Origin: Neckera pumila
Taxonomy: Eukaryota; Streptophyta; Bryopsida; Hypnales; Neckeraceae
DNA: 64,000 nt
Assembly (NCBI GenBank): GCA_963969595.1
Contig: OZ018417.1
Coordinates: 4,652,501-4,716,500, forward strand
Reading direction: 5' to 3'
Below, piece after piece: positions 25,488 to 36,836 of this stretch. The notes beneath the pieces were generated by a model, which was given only the letters and a program-made list of their open reading frames with translations, had not been told where the DNA came from and did no database searches. A program made the position numbers and the translations under genes. Every line of letters starts with the position of its first letter. Position 1 is the first letter of the stretch.

Positions 25488-27788
25488 ATGGAAGATTGGA
25501 ATGATAACCCGGGGCCAGGTGCCTATTGTATTAAAGATAGGTTTTCAAGCCCTGAAGCACCCAAATATTCTATTGGGGCAAAATTAAGAACTAATTTCAA
25601 TGAAGACATGCCAGGCCCTGGTACTTATGATTCCAAAGTTCATTCATGTGTGCCCCATTACTCTATAGCTGGAAGGTTGAAGTATTATTCAAAAGAAGAT
25701 ATGCCTGGACCTGGAGCCTACGTAGCCAAAATGGAGAATGTGAAGACTAGCCCCCCTAAGTACTCTATTGCAACAAGGTTGAAGGGTGGAGATCACAACA
25801 AAAACCCAGGTCCTGGAGCATATAATTTGAAAAGAGGAATTCTTGGTCCAGCTTATTCTCTTCGAGCCCGAGGTCAAACTGAGCCATTGAATAAAAACCC
25901 CGGCCCTGGGTCCTACAATCCTGATGTTCACAATTGTATACCTGCATTTAGCATTGCAAAACGACTTGATGCTTCAAAATCGGATATGGGACCTGGTCCA
26001 GGAGCGTATAATCCAGATGTACACAATTGCATTCCAGCATTTAGTTTGGCCAAAAGAATCGATTTGAGCCATTTGGACACTAATCCTGGGCCTGGAGCAT
26101 ATAACATAGATAATAACGAACGAGGACCAGCATATAGCCTTGCAAAAAGATATCGAGATGGAGCATTAGAAGTAAAACCTGGACCTGGAGAATATGATGT
26201 TAAAAATCATTCATGTGTACCTCATTACTCCATAGCTGGAAGACTTGGACAACCACTTGCAATTGATAATCCTGGTCCTGGAGCTTACAATCCTCAAGAT
26301 CGACCAGGAAGTCCTTGTTATAGCATTGCCACAAGATTCAAAACACAACTTCTAGAAAAAAATCCAGGTCCAGGAACATACAATCCTAAAGTCCATTCAT
26401 GTGTACCACATTATTCAATTGCCGGACGAGGTGCTGATTTAGTAGCAGATAAAAATCCCGGTCCTGGAACATATTCTCCGGAAGCACATAATTGCATACC
26501 TGCATTTAGCATTGCTAAACGTTTCGATGCTGCAAAACCAGAACTTGGGCCTGGCCCTGGGGCATATAGTCCTGATGTTCACAATTGCATCCCAGCTTTT
26601 AGTATTGCGAAGCGGTTTGATGCTCATATAGCCGAGCAAGGACCCGGTCCAGGTGCTTATAATTTGGACCAAGGAAACAATCAACCTTCTTTTTCTATTG
26701 CAATGAGATTAGGAGGCGGTTCGAATGAAGATGGACCTGGACCTGGAACATATAATCCCTTGGACCATTCTTGTGTACCTCATTACTCTATAGCTGGAAG
26801 GCTGAAATATTATTCGAAAGAAGATATGCCTGGACCTGGAGCATATAATCCTAATGTCCATAATTGTATACCACATTATTCCATCGCGGGAAGGTTTCCA
26901 GCACAACCTGCAGATAAAAATCCAGGTCCTGGAGCTTACAACCCTAAAGTCCATTCGTGTGTACCCAAATGGTCTATTGCAGGACGAGGTGCCAATTTCG
27001 TTGCGGACAAAAACCCAGGTCCTGGAGCATATTCTCCGGAAGCACATAATTGCATTCCTGCATTTAGCATTGCCAAACGACTTGATGATACAAAAGCAAA
27101 TTTAGGACCTGGGCCTGGAGCTTATGATCCAAATGTTCACAATTGCATCCCAGCATTTAGTATTGCAAAACGACTAGGAGACCCACTTGGTACTGATAAT
27201 CCTGGACCTGGTGCATATGATTTAAATCGCGAGAATAATGAACCTTCGTTTTCTATTGCAAAGAGATTATCTGGAGGTTCATCTTTTATAGGACCTGGAC
27301 CTGGTGAATACAGTGTCAAAGACCATTCTTGTGTGCCGCATTATTCTATAGCTGGAAGATTGGGACAACCTTTGGCAGCAAATAACCCAGGTCCCGGTGC
27401 TTACAGTCCTAATGTCCACAATTGTGTGCCACATTACAGTATTGCTGCTAGGAATGATATTCCTTTCGAGAATCAAAATCCAGGCCCTGGAGCTTATAAT
27501 CCAAATAAGAAATCAGGAGCACCAAAATATAGTCTAGCTCCTCGAGGTCGTGATTTGCATGGAGATAAGAATCCAGGTCCTGGTACATATAATCCTGATG
27601 TTCATAACTGCATTCCTTCATATTCAATTGCAAAGCGATTGGATTCAAAAGGAACAGATCAATCACCAGGTCCAGCTCACTATAATATTCTTAGGAAGAT
27701 TCCTGGTCCGGCATTTACTATTCAAGCTAGGCATAGTCGGAAACGGCCTATACAAAAACCATATGGAAATGAAGGGGAATGTAGTTAG
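25488..27788 (+). CDS. Sperm-tail PG-rich (STPGR/SHIPPO, ODF3-like) repeat protein
   Basis: Intronless, 766 residues, made almost entirely of 24 STPGR units of about 31 residues, each with PGPGxY near its start (23 canonical, the last PGPAHY) and usually YSIAxR or FSIAKR. Units 4-9, 10-15 and 16-21 form a six-unit super-repeat (186 residues, 558 bp); units 1-3 and 22-24 continue it at the same phase. STPGR proteins (Pfam SHIPPO-rpt; ODF3/CIMAP in animals) are axonemal or microtubule-associated proteins of sperm tails and other cilia. Here it most likely acts in the flagella of swimming sperm. Single-exon structure and strong conservation of repeats argue for an active gene. No transmembrane segment or signal peptide is visible. 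A short basic tail (HSRKRPIQK) ends the protein. Expression is expected in antheridia, but that is inference. Confidence 0.95.
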   Translation: MEDWNDNPGPGAYCIKDRFSSPEAPKYSIGAKLRTNFNEDMPGPGTYDSKVHSCVPHYSIAGRLKYYSKEDMPGPGAYVAKMENVKTSPPKYSIATRLKGGDHNKNPGPGAYNLKRGILGPAYSLRARGQTEPLNKNPGPGSYNPDVHNCIPAFSIAKRLDASKSDMGPGPGAYNPDVHNCIPAFSLAKRIDLSHLDTNPGPGAYNIDNNERGPAYSLAKRYRDGALEVKPGPGEYDVKNHSCVPHYSIAGRLGQPLAIDNPGPGAYNPQDRPGSPCYSIATRFKTQLLEKNPGPGTYNPKVHSCVPHYSIAGRGADLVADKNPGPGTYSPEAHNCIPAFSIAKRFDAAKPELGPGPGAYSPDVHNCIPAFSIAKRFDAHIAEQGPGPGAYNLDQGNNQPSFSIAMRLGGGSNEDGPGPGTYNPLDHSCVPHYSIAGRLKYYSKEDMPGPGAYNPNVHNCIPHYSIAGRFPAQPADKNPGPGAYNPKVHSCVPKWSIAGRGANFVADKNPGPGAYSPEAHNCIPAFSIAKRLDDTKANLGPGPGAYDPNVHNCIPAFSIAKRLGDPLGTDNPGPGAYDLNRENNEPSFSIAKRLSGGSSFIGPGPGEYSVKDHSCVPHYSIAGRLGQPLAANNPGPGAYSPNVHNCVPHYSIAARNDIPFENQNPGPGAYNPNKKSGAPKYSLAPRGRDLHGDKNPGPGTYNPDVHNCIPSYSIAKRLDSKGTDQSPGPAHYNILRKIPGPAFTIQARHSRKRPIQKPYGNEGECS

Positions 27789-28387
27789 GAGGAGGTTAAA
27801 TGTGAAATAATTGTTTTGTAGGACATAAGGTAGCAGTATTTGTTTTGGACATTTTTAGAATTGTGGGTTTTCATAGCATTTGATTTTGCAATGAAAACTT
27901 TACAAAGCTTTAGAAAATTGAAAAGAATGATCGAAAAAATCTCAAAATTCATTAATAAAGCCTTGCAACACCATGAATCAACTATAATGCATTAAAACAT
28001 GAGCATCTATGATGCTCATTTGTTTATTTAGTATATACATCTATTCTTCCATTTTTTTATATAGTTATTAAAAGACTATCGAACAATTGAAGGATGTAAA
28101 GAAAGAATATGATGCGAGTATAGATGCATATGGTTGCATATGATTGACATGAGTGACTGCAAAATTGAATATGACTAATACAATATCAATGTTGTATTGT
28201 AGCATTTGTAAATAGAATAGATGCAATACTACAATGGTTAGAGAGTTTTAGGAATAGTAATCACTTGTTTGTTGTTTATAGTATGCAAGTGAATAGGTGG
28301 ATGTAGTAAAAATAATGGATATGAGAAAAATAAAAATTTGAAAAGGCATCATTATCAAAATACATGAGTAAGATTTCAAGATGTTTA

Positions 28388-29530
28388 AGTCCTAAAGTCC
28401 CAAGGTCATTTTTTCATCAAACTCCACTCAAAGTTACCATTATGCCACATTTAACTACTTCTGGACTTTTGAAAGTTTAAAATTAATAATGGTCACCGGT
28501 AGGTTAAAAAATGGTCATCATGAGATAATCCAAAACATCAAGAGATCTATATAAACATTGGGAGATCTCCCGATGTTGTTATCCGGAGGTCTTTGGATGT
28601 TTAGTCCAAAATTCATTGAACACTCCAGAAGTAGTTAAATGTGGTATCTTGATTTCAATTGCAAAGTGAAGAAAACTTTAGAATTTTTTTTATTCCACTT
28701 ATCTAACTATAGGATATTACACAATATTAATATAAAAAAGTGTAGAAGAAATATTAGAAACTTTGACTAAGTAAATTGTACGATATTTGCATTTGAAGTA
28801 AAGAAAACCGTTTCTTTTACACCTTATCTGCCTATATTTCCAGACTTTTTTTGTCTTTTTGAACAAATAGGGCAAATATTTCAAGAATTTGAATCTTCTT
28901 AGCTTAAAATTTTTGCACTATTCATGTTGAACTTAAAAATTTTGCACTATACATGGTGAATTTCAATTTTTTATATTAAAAGTGCAGGATTTTTTTTTAA
29001 AAACTTGATTTTCATTCTTTTAAAGATTGTTAAATAGAAGTAGGTCCATGATTGAACAAAGAGCTAAATCGTCACTAGCTCTATTGATATATAATACTTT
29101 CAACAATAAAATTGTTCTAGCAAGCAAACTTAATCATGTCAAACAATTTTTTTTGAAAACTATAAAAATTGTATTAAATAATGAAACCCCAGCAATAATT
29201 AAATTTGCAAAAAGATGCTTGATTGTCCAAAAAGCAAGATTGTCTATAGCTTTTTCATCAGTAGTCCAAATAGAATGAAGAAAATCTTTCCATGTGGACA
29301 AGAATATTTTCTATGAAAAGAAAACATTTGAAAATTCTTTTTTGAATTTTTGTGATTTATTTGTACCACCCAATAAAACTTGTTTTAGGCTTAGGGTGGA
29401 AAAACTTTTGCTTTCAAGCACCAATTGAAGTAAAAATTACTCTATATATTCCCAATTGAATTCAAATTGCAGATTAATATAGACTTAGAAAAGTATCAAA
29501 ATATATCTTAGAGATTTCTAAAGTAAAGCT
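28388..29530 (+). mobile_element. Degenerate TTAA-flanked element (right end unclear)
   Basis: GTCCTAAAGTCCCAAGGTC follows TTAA (28384-28387). The body resembles the copy at 31446-32371 in order (for example GAAACTTTGACYAWRTA and TTTGAAGTAAAGAAAA-type blocks). The right terminus could not be located; the end given is approximate. A 200-bp MITE is nested near the left end. Confidence 0.45.
28445..28644. mobile_element. Nested 200-bp MITE
   Basis: CCACATTTAACTACTTCTGG (28445) and its exact complement ending at 28644 bound the segment. It interrupts the body of the surrounding TTAA-flanked element. The interior also has a GGGAGATCTCCC palindrome. Confidence 0.7.
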
Positions 29531-29931
29531 AGACAACATTTTAACTGGTAGTTATTTTAGATTCAATTTGTTTTACAAATCATTTAGTATGAGAGAGATG
29601 AAAATTGTGAATAGAATAATCCTACCTTATTGTAAATAAATTTCAAAACAAAGTCCTACATAAAATAGTTTAATTTAATATAATGACTTCCATCATTAAA
29701 AGATCCATGATTGATTGAAATTTGAAAACTATTGTTTATTGTGTATGATTGCATAATATGTTTTTTTTCCAAAAAAAAATATATTTTTTTAGGTTTCATA
29801 ATTGCTAAAATTCAAAACATCTTAATGATTGCATACACAAAAAACAATTTGAAAAAACAATTCCACAAAACATTGGCATCTATATCAAATTTATTTCTTC
29901 GAACCTTTCTTAGATTACAATTTAGACAATT

Positions 29932-30256
29932 CATTAGATGAGTTTTGGGGGGTCGGGAGGGCCGTTTCGGGCCCGTTCCTGACGCTAGTCCCCCCCGCAG
30001 TTTCAGGGAACGGCTGTTCCCGACAAAAAAATTTCAAAAAAATAAATTTTTTTTTTTTTTTTTTCATTCTTGAAATGAAAAAAAAAACAGAAAAAAAAAA
30101 TTTCATTTTTTTTTTTGAATTTTTTTTTTTTTTTTCCGACGTGGCAGTCGCTCGGCCATGTCAGCAAGCTGCCACAGCCCTGAATTCGGCAGTTCTCACA
30201 AGTTCTCACAGGTTGGGAGCACGCAGCCCTCCACAGGGCTGATTTCTCATCTAATG
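29932..30256. mobile_element. CATTAG-type MITE with T/A-tract core
   Basis: CATTAGATGAG (29932-29942) is the exact complement of CTCATCTAATG (30246-30256). Inside lie GGGCCGTTTCGGGCCCG, a GGGAACGGCTGTTCCC palindrome, long T and A tracts (about 30025-30135), and ACGTGGCAGTCGCTCGGCCA. The last block recurs at 54.81 kb. The nested element at 1448-1723 belongs to the same family. Confidence 0.65.
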
Positions 30257-30355
30257 TTATGATTGAAATCTATAACTTATTTTCAAAATGGTGTATATAC
30301 TATGTACAATGTAAATTGTCTTAATGATTGAAGTATCCTCTATTCTTCTAGCAAT

Positions 30356-30931
30356 ATGTTTTACACTCAAATTATGCATCATCATTTTTACTTTTGTTTG
30401 AATTTTAATGATCTATTAAAAAAGACAAAACCAACTTCAACTTCTTACTTGGTTGATCTATTAAGAATAGTACTCTCAAATAGTAAAAAATCATTAGCAT
30501 CAACTTTAGATAATCACCATTACAGATTTCATGTAAAAAATTGGACATCAACAACAATGACAACAATCACTGCAAGCAACACCTCTTATGTAAATAAACA
30601 ACATCATTATATAATTTATAAGGTTGGAAATGAAGTTGAAGTGGTTGAAACATATGATGAACAAGAAATAGTATTTCATTTTGCTTTGCAATTGCAAGCA
30701 ACAAGTCCCAAAAGCTTCAATTGGATGAAATATGTTTGGACAAACAATGTTGCTAGATCCAAACTAGTCTCATCAATGGAAAAATTCAACAACTGCATAA
30801 TAATGTTAAATTTTGTCATAGAAACAAATTTAAATAATATAGAGATGGAGTTTTTTAGTATCATAGATGAAACCATAGCACTTGATGGTTTGGAAAATGG
30901 TGCTCATAACATAGAAAGTACCATGCTATAA
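30356..30931 (+). CDS. Hypothetical protein, 191 residues, not recognised
   Basis: Open from an ATG to TAA in very AT-rich DNA where long frames are unlikely by chance. The C-terminal half is well ordered: a VGNEVEVVETYDEQE segment, WMKYVWTNNVARSKLVSSM, then MEFFSIIDETIALDGLENG. The N-terminus is rich in Ser/Thr and histidine. I do not recognise the family. It sits directly beside a MITE and between transposon remnants, so it may be part of a decayed mobile element or an exon of a fragmented gene. No promoter or splice evidence was found. Confidence 0.3.
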   Translation: MFYTQIMHHHFYFCLNFNDLLKKTKPTSTSYLVDLLRIVLSNSKKSLASTLDNHHYRFHVKNWTSTTMTTITASNTSYVNKQHHYIIYKVGNEVEVVETYDEQEIVFHFALQLQATSPKSFNWMKYVWTNNVARSKLVSSMEKFNNCIIMLNFVIETNLNNIEMEFFSIIDETIALDGLENGAHNIESTML

Positions 30932-31209
30932 TATGTGTACTCATCTTTGCCATTAGGTTAGTATCAAATGAATATATTTTATTAACACCAACAAAAGATA
31001 ATTGACAATATAAGACAAACTCAAGCCTTTTAAGAAATCAATATATATCAACAATTTCATGTTTTGAAATGATTCACTTTCTAACAAAGTACAATGTTTG
31101 AGAGAACATTTGAACACCCCCTATCACCAAACAAAATCATAGTGAAGATGAAATTATAAGGTCTCTAGCCTTTTAGTTAGTTGTAAATTTGATCAAAATA
31201 ATGAATTAA

Positions 31210-31440
31210 AAAAATTCATTATACAAAATAGTGAAATTAGGTTGTCCCTCACTAATTTCTAGACATCCCAAACTATAGAAATATATATAGTTACTATAGA
31301 AGGATGTAGTAATGTAGGAACCACATATGTTATATGGATTGGTGCATTAGTTCATGGCTTGGGTTTAGAGAATTGCATGTGCCTCCATGTAGATACGCAG
31401 TGAGTCATGAGGTAACTTCTCTCCTAAAGGCAACCTAATT
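31210..31440. repeat. Dispersed repeat, inverted relative of 11.14-11.36 kb
   Basis: ATAGTGAAATTAGGTTGTCCC, CTACTATAGAAGGATG-like, GTGAGTCATGAGGTAACTTC and AGGCAACCTAATT are the complements, in reversed order, of blocks at 11140-11360. It ends immediately at the TTAA flank of the next element. Confidence 0.5.
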
Positions 31441-31445
31441 ATTAA

Positions 31446-32371
31446 CCCCTAAAGCACCAAGGTGATTTTCCTATCAAAAAACACTCAAAATTGTCATTTC
31501 TATTGCATAGAGAAAAGAGCTGTAAAAATTGTTTGTATTTTACATATCCAACAGGAAGATCTTATACTTGACTAGTATATAAATACGTGAAAGAAATTTC
31601 AGAAACTTTGACCATATAGATTGAAATATATATTCATTTAAAGTGAAGAAAACAAGTTTTTCTGAACCTGGCTTGATTAGATTTTTTGGCTTTGAATCTT
31701 TAAAGTTCAACTTTTTTGCACTACTGATTTTGATTTTTTACTTATTTATGTTAAATAGTTGAGTTGAGAATCTACCCAAAAAAATTCGGAAAAAATAAAC
31801 TTAATTTTCACTCATGAAAAAATTGTTAAATATAGGTGGGTTCAAGATTGAAGAAAAAACAAAATTGTGTTAATAGCTTTTAGATGGAATTGAATCACAA
31901 TAATCCCAATGGTGAGATTTTTCTAGCAAGAAAATCTAACCATGTCTAACAATTTTTGAAAAATTCTAAAAGTTGCATTCAAAATGAATTCTATAAGTTA
32001 TTTTTTCAAGAAGATGCTTAGATTGCCTGAAAAACTAACCAAGATCATCCATAATTTTCTCATTATTAGTCCAAGTTAAATTAAACAAAGAACTACATGT
32101 AGACAAATATATAATCTTTCAGGAATAAATTTGAAAAAAATTATTTTGACTTTCTGTGATTTTTTTGTGTTGCTCGCCAAACTCCATTTTTGCTTATTGT
32201 GCCATGATTTTTGCTCCTAGGCATCAATTAAAATAAGAATTTATATACTTACAAAGCTCTTGCAAAAATACACAATTTCAAAAATTCCAGAAAATATCAC
32301 TAAAAATTAAGACAATAGGAACTTGCCCAGATCCACATTGTCCCTCGAGAGGACAAATGGTCCTTTAGGGG
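31446..32371 (+). mobile_element. TTAA-flanked TIR element (piggyBac-like), copy A
   Basis: CCCCTAAAGCACC follows TTAA (31442-31445); GGTCCTTTAGGGG precedes TTAA (32372-32375). 926 bp. The internal sequence is shared with the two following copies (blocks around TTGCCATTTCTA and CAGAAACTTTGACCA) but shows no intact frame. This is the best-preserved example: exact TTAA on both sides and matching CCCCTAAAG/CTTTAGGGG ends. Confidence 0.75.
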
Positions 32372-32465
32372 TTAAGGCAATCCAATTTCATTATTTTGTG
32401 TAGAAGAATCTACAATGGAAAAAATTCTAGATGATGGTTTTGTATTTAAAATAATTTAGATTTAA

Positions 32466-33640
32466 CCCCTAAAAGTCAGAGACTATGTTTTCACCAAAAA
32501 TGTTCCACGATTGCCATTTCTAGTACAAGTACCAAATTTTAGAAAAAAACACATTTTTAGACAAATTTAACCATAGGATCTTGTAATACACTAGTTAAAA
32601 AGGTTGTGGAAAAAAATTCAGAATTTTCCACCGTATGGATTGCAAGATAATAGCGTTTGTATTCACAAAAATCTTTTTTTTGTCCCTGCAAAAATTCGGG
32701 CAGCTATACTTCACAAGGTCACATTTGTATGAAATTTTTTCCAAAATGGTGGTTACTCTTTGGATTCATTCTTCATGGCAAGTTGGCTAAAATGTTTGAA
32801 AACTTTCAAATCATTTGGAATTGCACAACATATAGGAAACAAATAGTAAATAGAAAGAAGTAGAAAATGATTTAATATACAAAATTGTTAAGAATTTAGA
32901 TATGGAATTGAAAAATGCCAATCTCAACGGTTGTAATGTCCGTAATAAACAATCTACACCTAATGTTTTTATTTATTTTTAAATATATTGAAAATTGAGT
33001 TAAATAAAGGACTTCAAAGTTTATTTTAGAATAGAGATTCTATAACTATTATCAAACTAAGAATCCTCATAACTCCCTTTTCATTAATCAAAATGAAATG
33101 ATTCAAAGCTTTCCGCATATATCTAAATCTAAAGAACCAGTTTCAATTCTTTAATTTTTCTTAAATTGATTTTTAAAGAATTTTTTTGAATTGCCCAAGC
33201 TGCTCGCTGACCAATGAAAATCACATATCATACAATAGCTTTTTAACCATATAGTCAAAAGTTATGAAATTGTTGGGCCTTAAAGCTACTTCTTGGGCAC
33301 ATTTTGTATAAAATTTTCAAAGAAAAAAAATAAAAACTTCGTTCATGAGCTCCCCAGAATTGCTATACTGTCAAGAAACGTTTTTTGTTTTTTTTGAACA
33401 AATGGAAAGAACCATTGCATTAAAAAAATCCACAAACCAACATACACAACAACCAAGCCGTGAAGGCTGAACATGAAGAAATAAAAGCAAATCAGAAAAA
33501 GAACTAAGAGAAAAGAAAAAAGGAAGAACACCTAACTGAAAGAGCAAGAGGAGGGGGCCCCTTTTGTTCCAAATAACACTAGTATCAACCCTAGATGCTA
33601 GGACAGGAAACTTAAGAAACGATGTTTGGTCCTTTGGGGG
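32466..33640 (+). mobile_element. TTAA-flanked TIR element, copy B, with an internal insertion
   Basis: CCCCTAAAAGTCAGAGAC follows TTAA (32462-32465); GGTCCTTTGGGGG precedes TTAA (33641-33644). It is about 250 bp longer than copies A and C; the extra material lies around 33380-33610 and is unrelated to the rest. It starts only 90 bp after copy A ends. Confidence 0.7.
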
Positions 33641-34469
33641 TTAATGAAACTATGTTAAAATTAATACAAATTTAATGTAAAACCATCATGTGGAATAGTA
33701 TTTGCAGTATGGATTTCTATTAGTAATTGAAGGCTTGTTCTCCTTGAGGATACTTTTGATTTTGTATTGCCTGTACAGTTTAGGATAAAAGATCCTTGTA
33801 ATGGATTTTGACCATTACTAATAATGCAAAACTCAGCATGTTTAATTTCCAACTTACTTTATGAGTGTAAAAGTTTCTTAAATTAAAGGACTTACTGCAA
33901 ATTTAAAGTGGATACATAATTCTACAATTATGATATCAATGTGAAATTTCAAAATCTACACCACAATTATAATATCTCACCACAATCATCAAAACAACTT
34001 TCTTCATAAAAATTTACACCTCATTTTTTGTGATATTTTAGGCATGTTTTTAATTTATATAAATAGGGTTGATAAATATACCGTTCCTTCTCCAATGGAA
34101 ATTTAGGAATTAGAAATTGGTCGTAGATTAATAACATCCAATATAATTTATATATATTTATGATGATTACACAAGAAGACAACAATTATTAGCTAGGATA
34201 TTGAAGTTAACCCCAAGTTTTATAATTGCAATAATTGTAGATCATAATTGTAGAATGCATATTGTACTTGTGAAAAGGTTTCACTTATGGTTATTGTATT
34301 TAAATAGACTACTCAAAGAATTTCATCCATTAAAAAGCATAGTAGGATAATAAGGATTTAAACCTTAAAGGTTCCTTTGCTCTATATGAATACACACTTT
34401 ATAAATTTTTATAAAATAAGCTAAAATAATATTTAGTATTGATCTTATAGTATCAAGATGTACCGTTAA

Positions 34470-35389
34470 CCCCTAAAGTTCCATGACTATGCTTTCATCG
34501 AAAACGTTCAAAAATTGCCATTTTTAATACAAGTATCCAATTTTTGAAAAAAAGCTTTTTTGACACATATAACCGTAGGATCTTGTAGTATGCTGACTTG
34601 AGAATATGTGGTAAGAGTTTCAAAAATTTCCACTACGTGGATTGCAAGATATAAGCATTCAAATTCATTGAAACCATTTTTTGGCCCTACAAGAAACAAG
34701 GCAGCAGTACTTCACAAGCTCACTTTTCTATGAAAAAATGTCCAAAATGACGGTGCTTCTTTGAGTTCTTTTTCCTAGACAAGTTGGCTACATGCTTGAA
34801 ATTTTTTACTTCATTTGGGATTGTACAACATATAGGAAACAATTAGTAAGTAGATAACAGTAGAGAATGATTCAAAATACTAAATTGACAAGAATTTAAT
34901 TATGGAATTGAAAAAAACCAATCCCAATGGCTGTAGTTTTGTAATAAATAATCTACTTCCTATGATTTTATTTTTTTCAAAAAATATTGGAAATTGAGTA
35001 AGATAAAAGACTTCAAAGTTTTCTTTAGAGTAGAAAATCCACAACTGCCCGCAAACTAAAAGTCTTGGTAACTTTTGACTCATTGATCAAAATGGGATGA
35101 TTAAAAACTTTTTACAGATATATAACTCTTAAAAATCAATTTCAAATTTTTGTTTTTGAAAAAAGTGAATTTCTTTGATCTGCCAGGACTGCCCAGTTAC
35201 AAAAAAAAGTAACATATTAGACCATAACTTTTGACTCACATTTCCAAATGTCACAAAATTTCGTGCATATGAAAGATATTCCTTGTCCCCACCTTTTGTT
35301 AAAATTTGGTCCAAAAATATGGAAATCTCCAGTTACATGTACTTGCCTAAAGTTCTATGTAGACAAAAAATGAATTGGTCCTTTAGGGA
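34470..35389 (+). mobile_element. TTAA-flanked TIR element, copy C
   Basis: CCCCTAAAGTTCCATGAC follows TTAA (34466-34469); GGTCCTTTAGGGA precedes TTAA (35390-35393). 920 bp. One terminal base is changed. The body matches copy B block by block, for example CATATAGGAAACAAWTAGTAA and AATTTAGATATGG-like motifs. Confidence 0.7.
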
Positions 35390-35656
35390 TTAAATACACA
35401 AATGTATCCAAATACAAAAATATTTAAACACAAAATACAAACATTAATCTTCAAAGGTCTATGGAGCACCATTTTTCCATATATATTGTATTTGACTTTA
35501 TAGTATGAATTATATACAAACATAATTATGGCAAGACATACACTACTGTAATTGACTTTTATAATATGAATTATGTACAAACATAATTATGGAAAGACAT
35601 ACACTAATGGATTGACAAATCAAAAATTAACATCTTTCATCGGTATGTCATTTGAA

Positions 35657-36578
35657 CCCCAAAGGAACAATTTTTTTTTCAAGAAAAATTGTCAATAAAA
35701 TGGCTATTTTTTTAATATGTAATTGACCAAATTTGAAAACAAAAAACTTTTTTTTTTAAAACTACAAAAAAGTGTAATAGACTATTATAGAATTCAGTAT
35801 AAATAAACTCTGATGACTACATGGATTTAAAGATTATAATATTTGAAGTGAGACAAAAACTTCTTTTAGTTTCTATAAGACAAGATCAATAGACTTTGAT
35901 CCTTCTTGGAATAAAATATTGTTTGCTCTTAATTGTGTCTCTCTACCATTGAGTTCTAAATTTGTTAGATATACTTATGCAAATACTTATGCAAAAGCAA
36001 ATACGGAGTCTAGCTTACCGTAAATCATCCTATTATGTAAGAAGGTAAGTGAATTGGCAATTCACTAATCATTTTTTGATGATTTCTTGTGCATTGTGAA
36101 GTTTTTTAATTTTGAAATCTAAATGGTGAAAACTTAGAGACAAAAACTAGGAATATGTCAAAACTTTGTAGTCATAGATTTTAAGACAATAGCAATTGAA
36201 GTTAGAAGAATGTTTTTTTACAAAATTACCTGAAAGGATTAGTAGAGTTTGAACTCTCTTTGAATGAGATTTTTATGCTAAATTTAGTTAGTTTTTTTAC
36301 ATTACATGCAAATTTATCAAGTTTGTTACATGCATGCAAATTTCAAAAGTGGATTAGGAATTTTTTAAAAGGATTACAAATTGCCCAAACTATTTGAATT
36401 TTTGGGGATAGCGTAACTTTTGATCCAATCATTTGATCAACTTTTTGTTATCTCCCATGAAGGCAATAAATGTTCCCATCTTTGTGTCAAAATTTGTAAA
36501 CATCCATTAAACATTGACTTCATATGATCCTACTGGAGCTTTCAAGTGTCCATTGAATGGACACCTGGTCCTTTAGGG
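35657..36578 (+). mobile_element. TTAA-type TIR element, copy D, decayed flanks
   Basis: It begins CCCCAAAGGAAC after TTTGAA (a mutated TTAA) and ends TGGTCCTTTAGGG before TTAT. Size (about 920 bp) and orientation match copies A and C. Confidence 0.55.
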
Positions 36579-36836
36579 TTATAGTTTATACATTCTCATG
36601 CTCAAATATGGCACCACTAACATTGAATACATGACCATTTTTGTGCTTCTAAGAAATGCAGGATCCAAATTAAAGTGCCTTAAAGATCCAAATTGGGAAT
36701 ACCATTTGTCATTGGGTCCGGGTCAACATAAATACGAACTTCTGTCAAGACTTTATACCTCAATTCATTCCTTTTTTTATGTCAAATACACAAAAATGTC
36801 ATGTTGCTTCCAAAATTGAATTTCCTGGACATTTAT

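Noticed and set aside
26439..27666. Several minus-strand frames of 60-112 codons
   Set aside because: Antisense shadows of the STPGR repeats.
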